A stretch of DNA of 64,000 bases from NCBI GenBank assembly GCA_965115915.1, contig OZ220483.1, forward strand, positions 2,029,084 through 2,093,083, written 5' to 3'. The position numbers and the translations under genes are program-made. The notes below the pieces were generated by a model. The model saw only the letters and a program-made list of their open reading frames with translations. It had not been told where the DNA came from and did not search any database. Below are positions 25,239-35,064 of the stretch, in pieces; positions within the stretch are counted from its first letter, which is position 1; the number at the start of each line of letters is the position of its first letter. The stretch comes from G965115915 sp965115915 (GTDB lineage: Bacteria; Pseudomonadota; Gammaproteobacteria; Eutrophobiales; Eutrophobiaceae).

Positions 25239-25949
25239 TTACGCAGCGGCAAAGGCGGCAAAGGCCCTTCCCAGTGCCTCACTACCGGGGTGTGGCAGGT
25301 GCGGGATATCGGCCAGTTTAGGCACCGGGAGGAATTGTGCCAGGGCCTCTACCACCGCCGTCTCCTGATCCATTCGTTCCCGCTGCGGCCGCGCAGCGAC
25401 CCAGCCGAGCAGTGACAGTCCATCCGCCAGGATCGCCTCCGCCGTCAACAACGCATGGCTGATGCAACCCAGGCGTAGCGACACCACCAGGATAACCGGG
25501 CAACCGAGCGCACACACCAGGTCCCGCTGCTGTTGTCCCGGGGCCAGTGGTACCCGCCAGCCACCGATCCCCTCCGCCACCACCTTATCGACGGGATGTG
25601 TCTCCAATAATCGCCGCACGGCGGCAAGGATCGCGTCCACGCAAATCGGTCGCGCCGCCTGCCGTGCGGCGATGTGCGGTGCGACAGGGGGTTCATAGAC
25701 AAACGGGTTGAGCAATTCATACGGCGCCTCCACACTGCCCTGCTCACGCAGCGCCACGGCATCCGCGTTGATCAGGCTCCCCCGCTCCCGGTGTGCCCCG
25801 GAGGCGACCGGCTTGATACCCAGCACCGACCGGCCTTGCGCCTGCAACGCCGCCATCAGACCCAGGCTCGCCCAGGTCTTGCCCACCCCGGTGTCAGTCC
25901 CGGTAAAGAAATACCCCTTACCGGCCAGGGGCCCCTCGGCGCCCTTCAT
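25239..25949 (-). CDS. bioD: Dethiobiotin synthetase BioD
   Basis: BioD closes the ureido ring of dethiobiotin from diaminopelargonate, CO2 and ATP. The start ATG at 25949 overlaps the bioC stop as ATGA, giving 236 residues. The P-loop GTDTGVGKT is at 17-25, then KPVASGAHRERG and GIGGWRVPL (family form: GAGGxxxPL, with the first Gly-Ala replaced by Gly-Ile). It is last in bioB-F-C-D. The longer frame to 26021 lies inside bioC and is rejected. Confidence 0.94.
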   Translation of the reverse strand: MKGAEGPLAGKGYFFTGTDTGVGKTWASLGLMAALQAQGRSVLGIKPVASGAHRERGSLINADAVALREQGSVEAPYELLNPFVYEPPVAPHIAARQAARPICVDAILAAVRRLLETHPVDKVVAEGIGGWRVPLAPGQQQRDLVCALGCPVILVVSLRLGCISHALLTAEAILADGLSLLGWVAARPQRERMDQETAVVEALAQFLPVPKLADIPHLPHPGSEALGRAFAAFAAA

Positions 25950-26824
25950 CGACGGCGGATACTGTGTACCGGAACCGCATACTCCGTCGGCCCCGGACGA
26001 CTGGCCGGCGGCAACTTCCATGTCAGACCATAGATGATCTCAAAGCTCGCGGGCAATCCGGCATCCCCACGCAGCCGTTCATAGGCAGCGATCATCTGCT
26101 GCAACCGACCCTTCCCGCTCAGTCGGCGGCCACGCTGACGGTTTCCGGCGCCTATACCACGCAGACTGTGCATCAACGCGTGACAATCGGCAAAATGCTG
26201 TACTCGCAGCTCCCGATCCAGCACCACATCGCGCAGCCCGGACTCCCCCAACCACTGACCCAGCAGTTGCATGTCCGGGAAACGGTGCACATGCGGATAC
26301 GCATCGACTTGCCACCAACTCTCGCGCAGTTCACGCAGTGTGTCCGGCCCCATTGTGCTGAACAACAGTGCGCCGCCCGGGCGTAACACACGGCACAGTT
26401 CGCGGAATACCTCGCACGGGGCATTGCTCCACTGCAACATCAGACTGGAGAACACCAGGTCGATGCTGTCCGCTGCAAATGGCAACCTGTCCGCCCTGGC
26501 GCAAACGCGAGTAAAGCGTCGACCGGACAGCCAACCTTGACGCGGGATCTCTCGCAGCATGGCATGCGAGAGATCCACCGCAACCAGCACCGCCTTCCGG
26601 TAACGCGCAAGCAGTTGTCTGCTCGGCGGCACACTGCCAGAGCCCAGATCCAAAACCCACCTGGGGGAAAGGCGCAACAGTTCCAGACGCTCCAGCAGAT
26701 TCCCGCGCACCGCCGCCTGCAACTGCGCCAGGCGTCCATACTGATGCGCATAACGGTCAAAGCCGCGTCGCGTCGCCACCTCATCCAGCAACGCTTCCGG
26801 CGGCAGTATCTCCGACTCACTCAC
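25946..26824 (-). CDS. bioC: Malonyl-ACP O-methyltransferase BioC
   Basis: BioC methylates malonyl-ACP so that fatty-acid synthesis can build the pimeloyl chain of biotin. I start it at a GTG (26824) overlapping the bioF stop as GTGA, giving 292 residues beginning MSESEILPPE. AdoMet motif I is VLDLGSGS (about 57-64), followed by VAVDLSHAML, the DRLPFAADSIDLVFSSLMLQW block and VLRPGGALLFST. Typical BioC features FDRYAHQYGRLAQLQ and GPDTLRELRESW are present. No bioH lies between bioF and bioC, where it is often found. Confidence 0.94.
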   Translation of the reverse strand: MSESEILPPEALLDEVATRRGFDRYAHQYGRLAQLQAAVRGNLLERLELLRLSPRWVLDLGSGSVPPSRQLLARYRKAVLVAVDLSHAMLREIPRQGWLSGRRFTRVCARADRLPFAADSIDLVFSSLMLQWSNAPCEVFRELCRVLRPGGALLFSTMGPDTLRELRESWWQVDAYPHVHRFPDMQLLGQWLGESGLRDVVLDRELRVQHFADCHALMHSLRGIGAGNRQRGRRLSGKGRLQQMIAAYERLRGDAGLPASFEIIYGLTWKLPPASRPGPTEYAVPVHSIRRR

Positions 26825-27990
26825 GCCGGGCCCTGCACCATACAATCACTCCCGGTCTCAACCAGGGCCTCGACCAGGGCATGGACATCCGTCTGCTGAT
26901 GCACCGCCGACAGGGAGACACGCAGCCGTGCACTGCCTTCCGGCACGGTAGGAGGACGAATGGCCGGGACCAAAAAACCGTGCTCTCGCAGCTTGCGACT
27001 CCACTGCACACACGCCCGGGAATCACGTGCGGGCACGGGTTGTATCGCACTCTCCGATACAGTCAGCGGCAACCCGCTCTGTTCGGCAGCGCGCCGGAAA
27101 TCGGCGATACACTGTTGCAACCGCTGGCGGCGCCAGTCCTCACGCTGACAGATTTCCAACGCACGGCCCACCGCCATTGCCTGAGCCGGCATCATCGCGG
27201 TACTGTACATGCCACTGCGCCCACGTTGCAGAACCTGTTCCAACACCTCCGCCGGGCCAGCAACGAACGCGCCTGCCAAACCCAGGGCCTTGCCAAAGGT
27301 CCCGACCAGCAACGGCACCTGATGCTGATCCAACCCCGCCTGCAGCAGCATACCGTGCCCCGCTCCATACGCGCCAAAACCGTGCGCATCATCGATCAAC
27401 AGCATGGCCGCATGACCCTCGCACAGTTGCGCCAGTTCAGGCAGCGGCGTGATGTCTCCATCCATGCTGAACACGCTTTCACTGATCAGCAATCGCGCCG
27501 CCTCACCGACCTGTCCCAGCAACCGCGCCGCCTGCCGCAGATCCTGGTGTGGATAGCGCAGTAACCGGGCACGGGACAGCACCGCCGCATCGATCAGTGA
27601 GGCGTGTACCCGCCGGTCGGCGATGATCGCGTCCCGGCGCCCGCACAAGGCGGTTACCGCCGACAGGTTTGCCAGATACCCGCTGCTGAACAACAACGCA
27701 CGACTGCGCCCGGTATAGCGTTCCAGGGCCTGTTCCAGGTCCTGTAGCGGCCGGGCATAACCGGACACAAACTGGGATGCGCGTGCCCCGGCACCATACT
27801 GGGACAAACCCTCGGCGAAAACCGTGCATACCTCCGGATGATTGGCCAATCCGAGGTAGTCATTGCCGGAGAAGTTCAGTAGTTCGCGTCCATCCAGCGC
27901 GACCCGGCGGCCATCGATCGGGGTCAGCGCCAGGCGCTCGCGCAATCGATCAGGAGGTAGTCTCCGCAGGCGGCTACTGTATCGGCTCAC
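26821..27990 (-). CDS. bioF: 8-amino-7-oxononanoate synthase BioF
   Basis: BioF is a PLP enzyme condensing pimeloyl-ACP (or -CoA) with alanine. The GTG at 27990 overlaps the bioB stop as GTGA, giving 389 residues, the usual length. The PLP lysine is at about 234 in GTFGKALGLAG. Other signatures are FSGNDYLGLANHP, GAGASQF-like GAGARASQFVSGY and IDDAHGFGAYG. The frame extends to 28113 but that part lies within bioB. Confidence 0.95.
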   Translation of the reverse strand: MSRYSSRLRRLPPDRLRERLALTPIDGRRVALDGRELLNFSGNDYLGLANHPEVCTVFAEGLSQYGAGARASQFVSGYARPLQDLEQALERYTGRSRALLFSSGYLANLSAVTALCGRRDAIIADRRVHASLIDAAVLSRARLLRYPHQDLRQAARLLGQVGEAARLLISESVFSMDGDITPLPELAQLCEGHAAMLLIDDAHGFGAYGAGHGMLLQAGLDQHQVPLLVGTFGKALGLAGAFVAGPAEVLEQVLQRGRSGMYSTAMMPAQAMAVGRALEICQREDWRRQRLQQCIADFRRAAEQSGLPLTVSESAIQPVPARDSRACVQWSRKLREHGFLVPAIRPPTVPEGSARLRVSLSAVHQQTDVHALVEALVETGSDCMVQGPA

Positions 27991-29012
27991 GGACCGGGGA
28001 TGGCCACCACACCCAACCTGGCCAGGAGGCTGTGGTCCCGAGAGGGAGCCAGATTCCGAACCGTCAACAGACGATCCCCGAAAAAGACCGAGTTTGCTCC
28101 CGCCAGGAAACACAACGCCTGCAGCTCATCGTTCATCTCGTGTCGTCCGGCGGAAAGGCGCACCCACGAATGCGGCATCATGATGCGAGCGGTCGCCACC
28201 AATCGGACGAAATCAAATGGGTCCACTTCCGCCTCTTCGCTGTCCGACAGTGGCGTACCCTCCACCTTTACCAAGCGGTTTATCGGGACGCTCTCCGGAT
28301 GCTGCGGCAGGTTCGCCAGCATCCGCAACAGGCTGGCGCGATCTTCCAGCGACTCGCCCATGCCGATAATCCCTCCACAGCAAACCCGGATCCCCGCGTC
28401 ACGCACATGACGCAGGGTGTCCAGGCGGTCCTGATACTCCCGCGTGGAAATGATCCGCGAGTAGTATTCCGGGGAGGTATCCAGGTTGTGATTGTAGTAA
28501 TCCAGGCCCGCCTGTTGCAGTTGTTCCGCCTGGGCACGACTGAGCATCCCCAGCGTGGCGCAGGTCTCCATGCCAAGCGCACGCACCCGCTGGATCATCT
28601 CGGCGACCCGTGCCATATCCCGCGCCTTCGGGCTACGCCAGGCCGCCCCCATGCAAAAGCGGGTGGCCCCCTGTTCACGCGCAGCCAGCGCCTGTCGCTC
28701 CAACTCTTCCAGCGACATCAGCGCCTCGGCCTTGACCCCGGCCTGGTAATGCACGCTCTGTGGACAATACGCACAGTCCTCCGGACAACCACCCGCCTTG
28801 ATATTCACCAGGGTACTAAGCTGTATCCGATTCGGAGTGAAACACTGACGATGCACGGACTGGGCATGAAACACCGCGTCCATCAATGGCCGTTGCAACA
28901 ACGCGAGCACCTCATTGTGCTGCCAGTCGTGCCGCACCGGACACAGCGCATCATCCGCAGCCGGAAGCGGATTTGCGATAGCCTGTTCTGTCTCGGTCTG
29001 TGCTGTGTGCAT
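27987..29012 (-). CDS. bioB: Biotin synthase BioB
   Basis: BioB is a radical-SAM enzyme inserting sulfur into dethiobiotin. From the ATG at 29012 it has 341 residues. The radical-SAM cluster motif CPEDCAYC is at about 76-83; Cys and Asn positions for the second 2Fe-2S cluster lie in the YNHNLDTS and later regions. A GTG at 29057 gives a longer version with 15 extra residues; neither start has a convincing ribosome-binding site. It heads the bioBFCD operon and is divergent from comF. I saw no BirA operator upstream. Confidence 0.95.
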   Translation of the reverse strand: MHTAQTETEQAIANPLPAADDALCPVRHDWQHNEVLALLQRPLMDAVFHAQSVHRQCFTPNRIQLSTLVNIKAGGCPEDCAYCPQSVHYQAGVKAEALMSLEELERQALAAREQGATRFCMGAAWRSPKARDMARVAEMIQRVRALGMETCATLGMLSRAQAEQLQQAGLDYYNHNLDTSPEYYSRIISTREYQDRLDTLRHVRDAGIRVCCGGIIGMGESLEDRASLLRMLANLPQHPESVPINRLVKVEGTPLSDSEEAEVDPFDFVRLVATARIMMPHSWVRLSAGRHEMNDELQALCFLAGANSVFFGDRLLTVRNLAPSRDHSLLARLGVVAIPGP

Positions 29013-29191
29013 AATTTTGGTTTCAGGTCGTCCGCCTTCTCCCAGGCAGTCCTTCACAGGATACGGGCTCCACTTCCGCCATGTACCGAAACATCATGCT
29101 CGTGCGTCATGTTATCGTCTGGGAACGGGGCTTGTCCACCCACCGGAGCTTGCCTTTCGACCACAGCCGGGAGACAATTCACACCAGCGCG

Positions 29192-29986
29192 ATGGACCCC
29201 TTATCGGCAAAACGGACGTTCCGCCACCTGCTGGAAAACGCAAGCCGCTCCGCGGCGGCACAGAGCTATTGCGTACTGTGCGGCGGGCCCAGCGAGCATG
29301 CCTGGTGCCAGGCCTGCCACCAGGATCTGCTGACCCTGGCTCCGCGCTGCCCGCGCTGTGCCTCGCCACTCGCCGGATCCGATCCCTGCGTTGCCTGCCT
29401 GCAAACACCTCCTGGCTGGGACTGTTGCCGTTTCCTGTATCCCTATCATTCTCCGGCCAAAACCCTGCTGCATCTATACAAGTATTCCGGCCATGCGGAA
29501 CTGGCGCACAGCTTTGCCCACTACTTCTGCGAGGAACTGTCACCGGACGCAAAATCCCGGGCACTGCCACAGGCCTTGCTGGCAGTGCCTTTGCACTGGA
29601 GCCGACAATTGCGCCGGGGTTTCAACCAGTCCGCCCACCTGGTCCAGCGACTCGCCCGGAAACTGGACCTGCCCTGCCTGAACGACACACTCAGGCGCAC
29701 GCTACCCACACCCTCCCAGGTGGGCATGGACCTGGACGCACGGCAACGCAACCTGCGCCATGCCTTCCTGCTCCACAGTGAACCGCGTTGCCAACATGTG
29801 GCCGTGGTGGACGACGTGCTTACCACCGGGGCAACCGCCAATGCCGTGGCCCGGCTGCTGAAACAGACGGGTGTCCGCCGCATCGATCTATGGACCCTGG
29901 CTCGCGCCGACGACCACCCGACGCATGCCCGGCTGTGCGTCAAACATCCAGGTTCTCCATCGCCACCCTCGCATTGCCCTCGATAA
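29192..29986 (+). CDS. comF: ComF-family phosphoribosyltransferase-like protein
   Basis: ComF-like proteins are linked to DNA uptake and bind DNA or PRPP. From the ATG at 29192 the protein has 264 residues. The N-terminus is a double zinc-ribbon (YCVLCGG, WCQACHQ, CPRCASPL, CVACLQ). The C-terminal half is a type I phosphoribosyltransferase fold with the PRPP loop VAVVDDVLTTGATANA. Its 3' end overlaps the convergent gyrB by 47 bp. The divergent comF-bioB arrangement is common in gammaproteobacteria. Confidence 0.88.
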   Translation: MDPLSAKRTFRHLLENASRSAAAQSYCVLCGGPSEHAWCQACHQDLLTLAPRCPRCASPLAGSDPCVACLQTPPGWDCCRFLYPYHSPAKTLLHLYKYSGHAELAHSFAHYFCEELSPDAKSRALPQALLAVPLHWSRQLRRGFNQSAHLVQRLARKLDLPCLNDTLRRTLPTPSQVGMDLDARQRNLRHAFLLHSEPRCQHVAVVDDVLTTGATANAVARLLKQTGVRRIDLWTLARADDHPTHARLCVKHPGSPSPPSHCPR

Positions 29987-32351
29987 ACCTGCGCCGTGGC
30001 TCGACCTGATTCCCCATCAGTGTGGAAAACATCTGGTCCGCGGCGATGGCATCCTCCACACAGACCTTGGACAGGCTCCGATTCTGCGGATGCATCGTCG
30101 TCTCCCAAAGCTGCTCCGGGTTCATTTCTCCGAGCCCCTTGTAACGTTGTATGGAAAGCTCGCGTTCGACCCCGCCAATCAGCCATCCATAGGCCTCTCG
30201 CAGCATTGCGACCGGGTGCTCCACCTCTCCACGGCGCACCCGGGCACCCGGCTCAAGCGACTCCGCGGCCTGTAGCGCCATCAAGCTGAGGTAGTCCGCC
30301 GAGGAAAAAAACTCCGGTGGAAATTCCTGACTGTGCTCCGAACCATGCTGCTGGAAACTGATCCGCCCGCCCCAGGCGTCCCCGGTACTGTTACGGATCA
30401 GTTCGGTACGGCAGTCTCTGAGCGATAACATCCGTTCCTTCAGCAAACCGACCAGGGTCTGCAACCAGGCATCTACCGGTTCCCGTTCGGCACAGTCCTG
30501 TTGGCTGAGCGGCGCGGTATCGCTCACCGCTTCCAACAGCACAGGATGGCATTTTCTGGACAGACTGAGCATCGCCTTGCGGAAACCAAGCCAGGTTTGT
30601 GCGTGTTCCACCAGTACCTTGTCGTCATACTCGTCCGGTTTTCCGCTTCGGCTCAGCGCGCTCTTCTCCAGCGCCAGTTCCAGCATGTAGTCCTGTAACG
30701 CGATGCCGTCCTTCAAGTAACGCGACTTTTTGCCCTTTTTCACTTTGTACAGTGGTGGCTGGGCGATATACACATGACCGCGCTGGATCAACTCCGGCAT
30801 CTGGCGATAAAAAAAGGTCAGCAACAAGGTACGGATATGGGCTCCATCCACATCCGCATCCGTCATGATGATGACCCGGTGATAGCGCAGTTGCGACAGA
30901 TCGTAGTTTTCCCTGCCTACCCCACAGCCCAGGGCGGTGATCAGCGCACCGATCTCCGCCGAGCCCAGCATCCGGTCATAACGGGACTTTTCCACATTCA
31001 GTATCTTCCCCTTGAGCGGCAGGATGGCCTGAAAACGCCGGTCGCGGCCCTGTTTGGCGGAACCGCCAGCAGAATCTCCTTCCACCAAAAATAATTCGGA
31101 CCGGGCAGGGTCCTTCTCCTGACAGTCGGCCAGCTTGCCCGGCAATCCCGCAATATCCAGCGCCGTTTTGCGTCGGGTCATCTCCCGTGCCTTACGCGCC
31201 GCCTCCCGTGCCATCCCGGCCTCCAACACCTTGCCGCAAATTTGTTTTGCCTCCGCCGGAAACTCCAGCAGAAACTCCTGGACTTTCTCATATGTTATTG
31301 ATTCAACTGCTTTTTTAACCTCGCTTGAGACCAATTTCTCCTTTGTCTGAGAAGAAAACTTCGGGTCCGGCACCTTGACCGAAAGGACCGCTGTCAAACC
31401 TTCTCGCACATCTTCTCCGGTAACCACGAACTTGGCCTTTTCCAGCATCCCCTGCATCTCCATGTATTGGTTGAAGACACGGGTAACCGCGGCGCGAAAA
31501 CCGGACAGATGGGTACCCCCATCACACTGGGGGATATTGTTGGTAAAACAGAAAACATTCTCCTGGTAACCGTCATTCCACTGCATGGCGAGTTGCACCT
31601 GTACCGCGTCACACTTCGCCTCAATGCGGATCACCGAGTTGAGCGCCGAGCGGCTCTGGTTCAGGTACTCGACGAACGACGCTATCCCACCTTCATATTC
31701 GTAAATGTCCTTCTTGCTGTGGCGTTCATCGATCAACTCTATATGTACACCGGAATTCAGGTAGGACAGTTCGCGCAAACGCTTTGCCAGAATGTCATAG
31801 TGGAAATCAATGTTGCCACCGAATACCTCCCGGCTGGGCAAAAAACGAATACAAGTCCCTTGACGCTCGGACGCTTCCAGCCGTTCCAGATCCCGCTGCG
31901 GCACGCCTTCTCGATACCTCTGATAATACCGGTAACCACCGCGCCAAATATTCAACTCCAGATACTCCGACAGCGCATTCACCACCGACACACCCACACC
32001 GTGCAACCCCCCGGACACCTTGTAGGAGTTGTCATCAAACTTTCCACCGGCATGCAGGGTCGTCATAATCACCTGGGCGGCAGAGCAACCCTCCTCCTCA
32101 TGCATATCCACCGGAATGCCACGCCCGTCATCCGTCACCGTCACCGAATTGTCCGCGTGGATCGCCACCTGGATCACCCGGCAGTGTCCCGCCAGGGCCT
32201 CGTCAACGCTGTTGTCCACAACCTCAAACACCATATGGTGTAAACCCACACCATCATCGGTGTCCCCGATATACATCCCCGGGCGTTTTCTTACCGCATC
32301 CAGCCCTTTCAGCACCTTTATACTGGAAGAGTCATAGCTGTTGTTCGTCAT
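29940..32351 (-). CDS. gyrB: DNA gyrase subunit B
   Basis: GyrB is the ATPase subunit that drives negative supercoiling with GyrA. From the ATG at 32351 (ribosome-binding site AGAGG 9 nt upstream; another ATG lies three codons earlier) it has 803 residues. Landmarks are SIKVLKGLDAVRKRPGMYIG near the start, the ATP-binding VVDNSVDEALAGH, the TOPRIM block EGDSAGGSAKQGRD and DADVDGAHIRTLLLTFFYR, and the C-terminal QRYKGLGEMNPEQLWETTM. The length and the insert between TOPRIM motifs match gram-negative GyrB. It follows recF in the dnaA-dnaN-recF-gyrB order. Confidence 0.97.
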   Translation of the reverse strand: MTNNSYDSSSIKVLKGLDAVRKRPGMYIGDTDDGVGLHHMVFEVVDNSVDEALAGHCRVIQVAIHADNSVTVTDDGRGIPVDMHEEEGCSAAQVIMTTLHAGGKFDDNSYKVSGGLHGVGVSVVNALSEYLELNIWRGGYRYYQRYREGVPQRDLERLEASERQGTCIRFLPSREVFGGNIDFHYDILAKRLRELSYLNSGVHIELIDERHSKKDIYEYEGGIASFVEYLNQSRSALNSVIRIEAKCDAVQVQLAMQWNDGYQENVFCFTNNIPQCDGGTHLSGFRAAVTRVFNQYMEMQGMLEKAKFVVTGEDVREGLTAVLSVKVPDPKFSSQTKEKLVSSEVKKAVESITYEKVQEFLLEFPAEAKQICGKVLEAGMAREAARKAREMTRRKTALDIAGLPGKLADCQEKDPARSELFLVEGDSAGGSAKQGRDRRFQAILPLKGKILNVEKSRYDRMLGSAEIGALITALGCGVGRENYDLSQLRYHRVIIMTDADVDGAHIRTLLLTFFYRQMPELIQRGHVYIAQPPLYKVKKGKKSRYLKDGIALQDYMLELALEKSALSRSGKPDEYDDKVLVEHAQTWLGFRKAMLSLSRKCHPVLLEAVSDTAPLSQQDCAEREPVDAWLQTLVGLLKERMLSLRDCRTELIRNSTGDAWGGRISFQQHGSEHSQEFPPEFFSSADYLSLMALQAAESLEPGARVRRGEVEHPVAMLREAYGWLIGGVERELSIQRYKGLGEMNPEQLWETTMHPQNRSLSKVCVEDAIAADQMFSTLMGNQVEPRRRFIEGNARVAMENLDV

Positions 32352-32408
32352 CTCATGCATCCTCTATTATCGCCCCCCTGCCACGGGAACCTTGAAAATA
32401 CGCTCCAC

Positions 32409-33488
32409 TCAGTCCTGCTGCCACAGCGCGCCCTGTTTCATGTGAAACACTGTCGATCTCCCATCCACACAACCCAGTGCGGGATCCAGCGTGGTCACAA
32501 AACTCTGTGCATCCAACGCCCTCAATTCAGTCATCAACCAATCCCGGCCCGGGCCATCCAGTTCCGCATCGGCATCATCGATCAACATCACCGGACGCTG
32601 ACCTGTGTGCCTGTGCATCTGCCAGGACTGCCCCAACACCAACGCCGTGCCAAACAGTTTCAACTGTCCGCGGGACAGCACAGCACAAACCTCCCGATCA
32701 TCCAGATAAAAACGCACATCCGCCCGATGACAACCCGACTGCGTATAGCCCCGCTCCCGATCCGCCTGCCGTTGCTGCCGCAGCCGCTCGGCAAGCGTCT
32801 CACTGCCACCCCAGCCACTGCGATAGACCATACGCACCGTCCCCGAGTACAGTCGACCCAGACGCTCACCAAGCACTTCCTGCAACTCTGTCAGAAAAGC
32901 CGTGCGTAACCGTTCAATACCTTCTGCCCGCTGGCACATCGCCTGCTCCCAAATCACCATGTTCTCCATTCCCTGACCCACCGGGTCACGCAGCAGGCGA
33001 TTGCGGCTTCGCAACGCCCGATGATAGTCCTTCCAGCAAGACAAAAACTCCGGTTTCACATGAAACAAAAAACCATCCAGCCAATTCCTCCGATAGCCCG
33101 GCCCCTCCATGAACAGCCGGGAGGCACTGTCCGGTAACACGGTCAACACCGGGACGCGACGAGCAAGCTCCGAAGCCGAGCCGATGCGCTTCCCGTCCGA
33201 CCGGATAAGGGTACGCAGACGCCCATCCTTCTCGATACCCACGCGGGTACTGAGTCCCCGCTCCAGTAATTCCGCACTGACCATCAGTGCGCTGTCCCCA
33301 TGCCGGACGATTTCGCTGAAGCGCGCCGTTCGAAACGAACGGGCTCGAGACAGAAAATATACCGCTTCCAACAAGGCGGTCTTGCCACTGGCATTCCGTC
33401 CACAAAAGACGTTGACCCCCGCACCCGGGGTAAAGCTCAGATGACGAAAGAGCCGAAACCGACAAACACTGAGCTCCTTGATCCGCAT
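32409..33488 (-). CDS. recF: DNA replication and repair protein RecF
   Basis: RecF helps load RecA onto gapped DNA. From the ATG at 33488 (MRIKELSVCRFR) it is 359 residues. Walker A is GRNASGKT (30-37), the ABC signature is LSRGQLKLFGTAL, and Walker B is PVMLIDDADAELD, as in the family. A longer frame to 33542 has no homology support. The gap to gyrB is 57 nt and to dnaN about 270 nt. Confidence 0.95.
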   Translation of the reverse strand: MRIKELSVCRFRLFRHLSFTPGAGVNVFCGRNASGKTALLEAVYFLSRARSFRTARFSEIVRHGDSALMVSAELLERGLSTRVGIEKDGRLRTLIRSDGKRIGSASELARRVPVLTVLPDSASRLFMEGPGYRRNWLDGFLFHVKPEFLSCWKDYHRALRSRNRLLRDPVGQGMENMVIWEQAMCQRAEGIERLRTAFLTELQEVLGERLGRLYSGTVRMVYRSGWGGSETLAERLRQQRQADRERGYTQSGCHRADVRFYLDDREVCAVLSRGQLKLFGTALVLGQSWQMHRHTGQRPVMLIDDADAELDGPGRDWLMTELRALDAQSFVTTLDPALGCVDGRSTVFHMKQGALWQQD

Positions 33489-33756
33489 ACGTGGCACTAC
33501 CAGCGGCCCGGGTCCGATAATAGCGACCCATGCCGGGGGCAACCGCTCCCATCAGGGAAAGATCTCAACCAATACCCGGGAAAACACTATACACCGTAGC
33601 TCAGCCTGCGCGACCCAAATCGACCGCAGGCCAAAGCCAACCCTCCACCAGTCACCACACCTGATCTTTGTTTCATTATTCATCGCCGCACTAAGCTACC
33701 AGCGCCGCTGATCTTTTATCATTGATTAAAAAACAAAAAATTCAGATAAAGTATCC
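33489..33756. other. Intergenic region between dnaN and recF
   Basis: No gene is seen. The last 60 bp are strongly A+T rich (ATTGATTAAAAAACAAAAAA) compared with the GC-rich surroundings. It could hold a recF promoter or an unwinding element, but no DnaA-box cluster is present. Confidence 0.4.
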
Positions 33757-34872
33757 CTAGATATTCAGTGGCATGACCACATAGGACTCCAGCGCATCCT
33801 CATCATCCGGCGCCAGCAAGCAACCGTCCTTGTCTCCGCCCAGATTCACCATGACCCGCTCGGAATCCATCGCGTACAGGGCCTCACGCAGGTAATCCAC
33901 ATTGAAGCCCACACGCATCTCCTCCCCCTGGTAATCAACCTCCATCTCGGCATTCGAAGACTCCTTGATGGTATTCTCACAACTGGCAAGCAAGCGACCC
34001 GCAGACAATTGCAGAACCACCGGGCGCCCATCCGCGTTTGTCTCCAGGATAGCGGCGGCGCGTTCCAGATGACTGACCAACTCCTTCCGGTCCGCGTATA
34101 ACATAGCATCAGAACGGGGTGGAATAACACGACGGTAGTCCGGGTAGGTACCATCAACCAGCCGACAGCTAAAGCGGATATTATCGATAGACACCTCCAG
34201 AAAGGAATCACTGATACCCAACTGCACATCACAGTCCATCGTCCCCAACAAACGACTCAACTCACTGACCCCCTTACGAGGGATTATCAATTGCCGGTTC
34301 TCTGCAAACGTCGTCTGCAAACGGTGTTCATCCTTGGACAGGCGATGCCCATTGGTCGCCACCAGACACAGAGATTCCGGGCCAAACTCCATCAACAGAC
34401 TGTTGATATAATAACGCACATCATTGTTTGCCATAGCAAAAGACGTCTTGCGCAACATCTTCTTCAGGACGCTGGAATGGAGTTGTATCGACTGAAACTC
34501 ACTGGGACTTTCCAGGGTGGGAAACGGTTCGTCACTGGTGTCAAACTGAACCAGGCTAAAGCGATCATTTCCAGAACAGATACCTACCTTCCCTTCGTTC
34601 ACGTCAAACTCCAACTGTTCACCTTCCGGGAGATTGCGTACGATATCCGAAAGTATCCGTGCATCGATGCAGAACTCCGTTTGCGTACCACCCTGCATAG
34701 GATGCGTGTAGACCATCTGCACCTCGGTATCCGTGGCTGTCAACGAGATTTCTTCCTTACCTACCCGCAGCAGGACATTTTTTACCACCAGCATACTGGG
34801 CCGTTTTTCAACTACCCCGGAAAGAAGTTGCATGGCTTGATGTACCTGATTTCTCGCTATAGTAAAATTCAT
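33757..34872 (-). CDS. dnaN: DNA polymerase III sliding clamp, beta subunit
   Basis: DnaN forms the ring-shaped clamp that tethers polymerase to DNA. The 371-residue protein has the three repeated clamp domains; recognisable segments are MNFTIARNQVHQAMQLLSGV, the LPEGEQLEFDV stretch and the C-terminal end VMPLNI (family form xMPMR/NL). The ATG at 34872 is preceded by a weak AGAGG-like site. It lies downstream of dnaA on the same strand. Confidence 0.97.
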   Translation of the reverse strand: MNFTIARNQVHQAMQLLSGVVEKRPSMLVVKNVLLRVGKEEISLTATDTEVQMVYTHPMQGGTQTEFCIDARILSDIVRNLPEGEQLEFDVNEGKVGICSGNDRFSLVQFDTSDEPFPTLESPSEFQSIQLHSSVLKKMLRKTSFAMANNDVRYYINSLLMEFGPESLCLVATNGHRLSKDEHRLQTTFAENRQLIIPRKGVSELSRLLGTMDCDVQLGISDSFLEVSIDNIRFSCRLVDGTYPDYRRVIPPRSDAMLYADRKELVSHLERAAAILETNADGRPVVLQLSAGRLLASCENTIKESSNAEMEVDYQGEEMRVGFNVDYLREALYAMDSERVMVNLGGDKDGCLLAPDDEDALESYVVMPLNI

Positions 34873-35064
34873 ATATATCCTTACCTCTAATAATGATTAA
34901 GCTGTTTCCGGATCGGGGAGAAATACGTTTTTTCCTTTTATTTCAGACAGTTAAAAATCATGAAGCCTATGCATGAGCTGTTCATGTTGCAGGGTAAAAG
35001 CTGTAGACAGATGGGCACGGGATATGGGTACAAAGATTACCGACAGTTTTTACCCAGGCTATCA

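Noticed and set aside
29013..29191. BirA (BioO) operator between bioB and comF
   Set aside because: No pair of TTGTAAACC-like half-sites with proper spacing is present.
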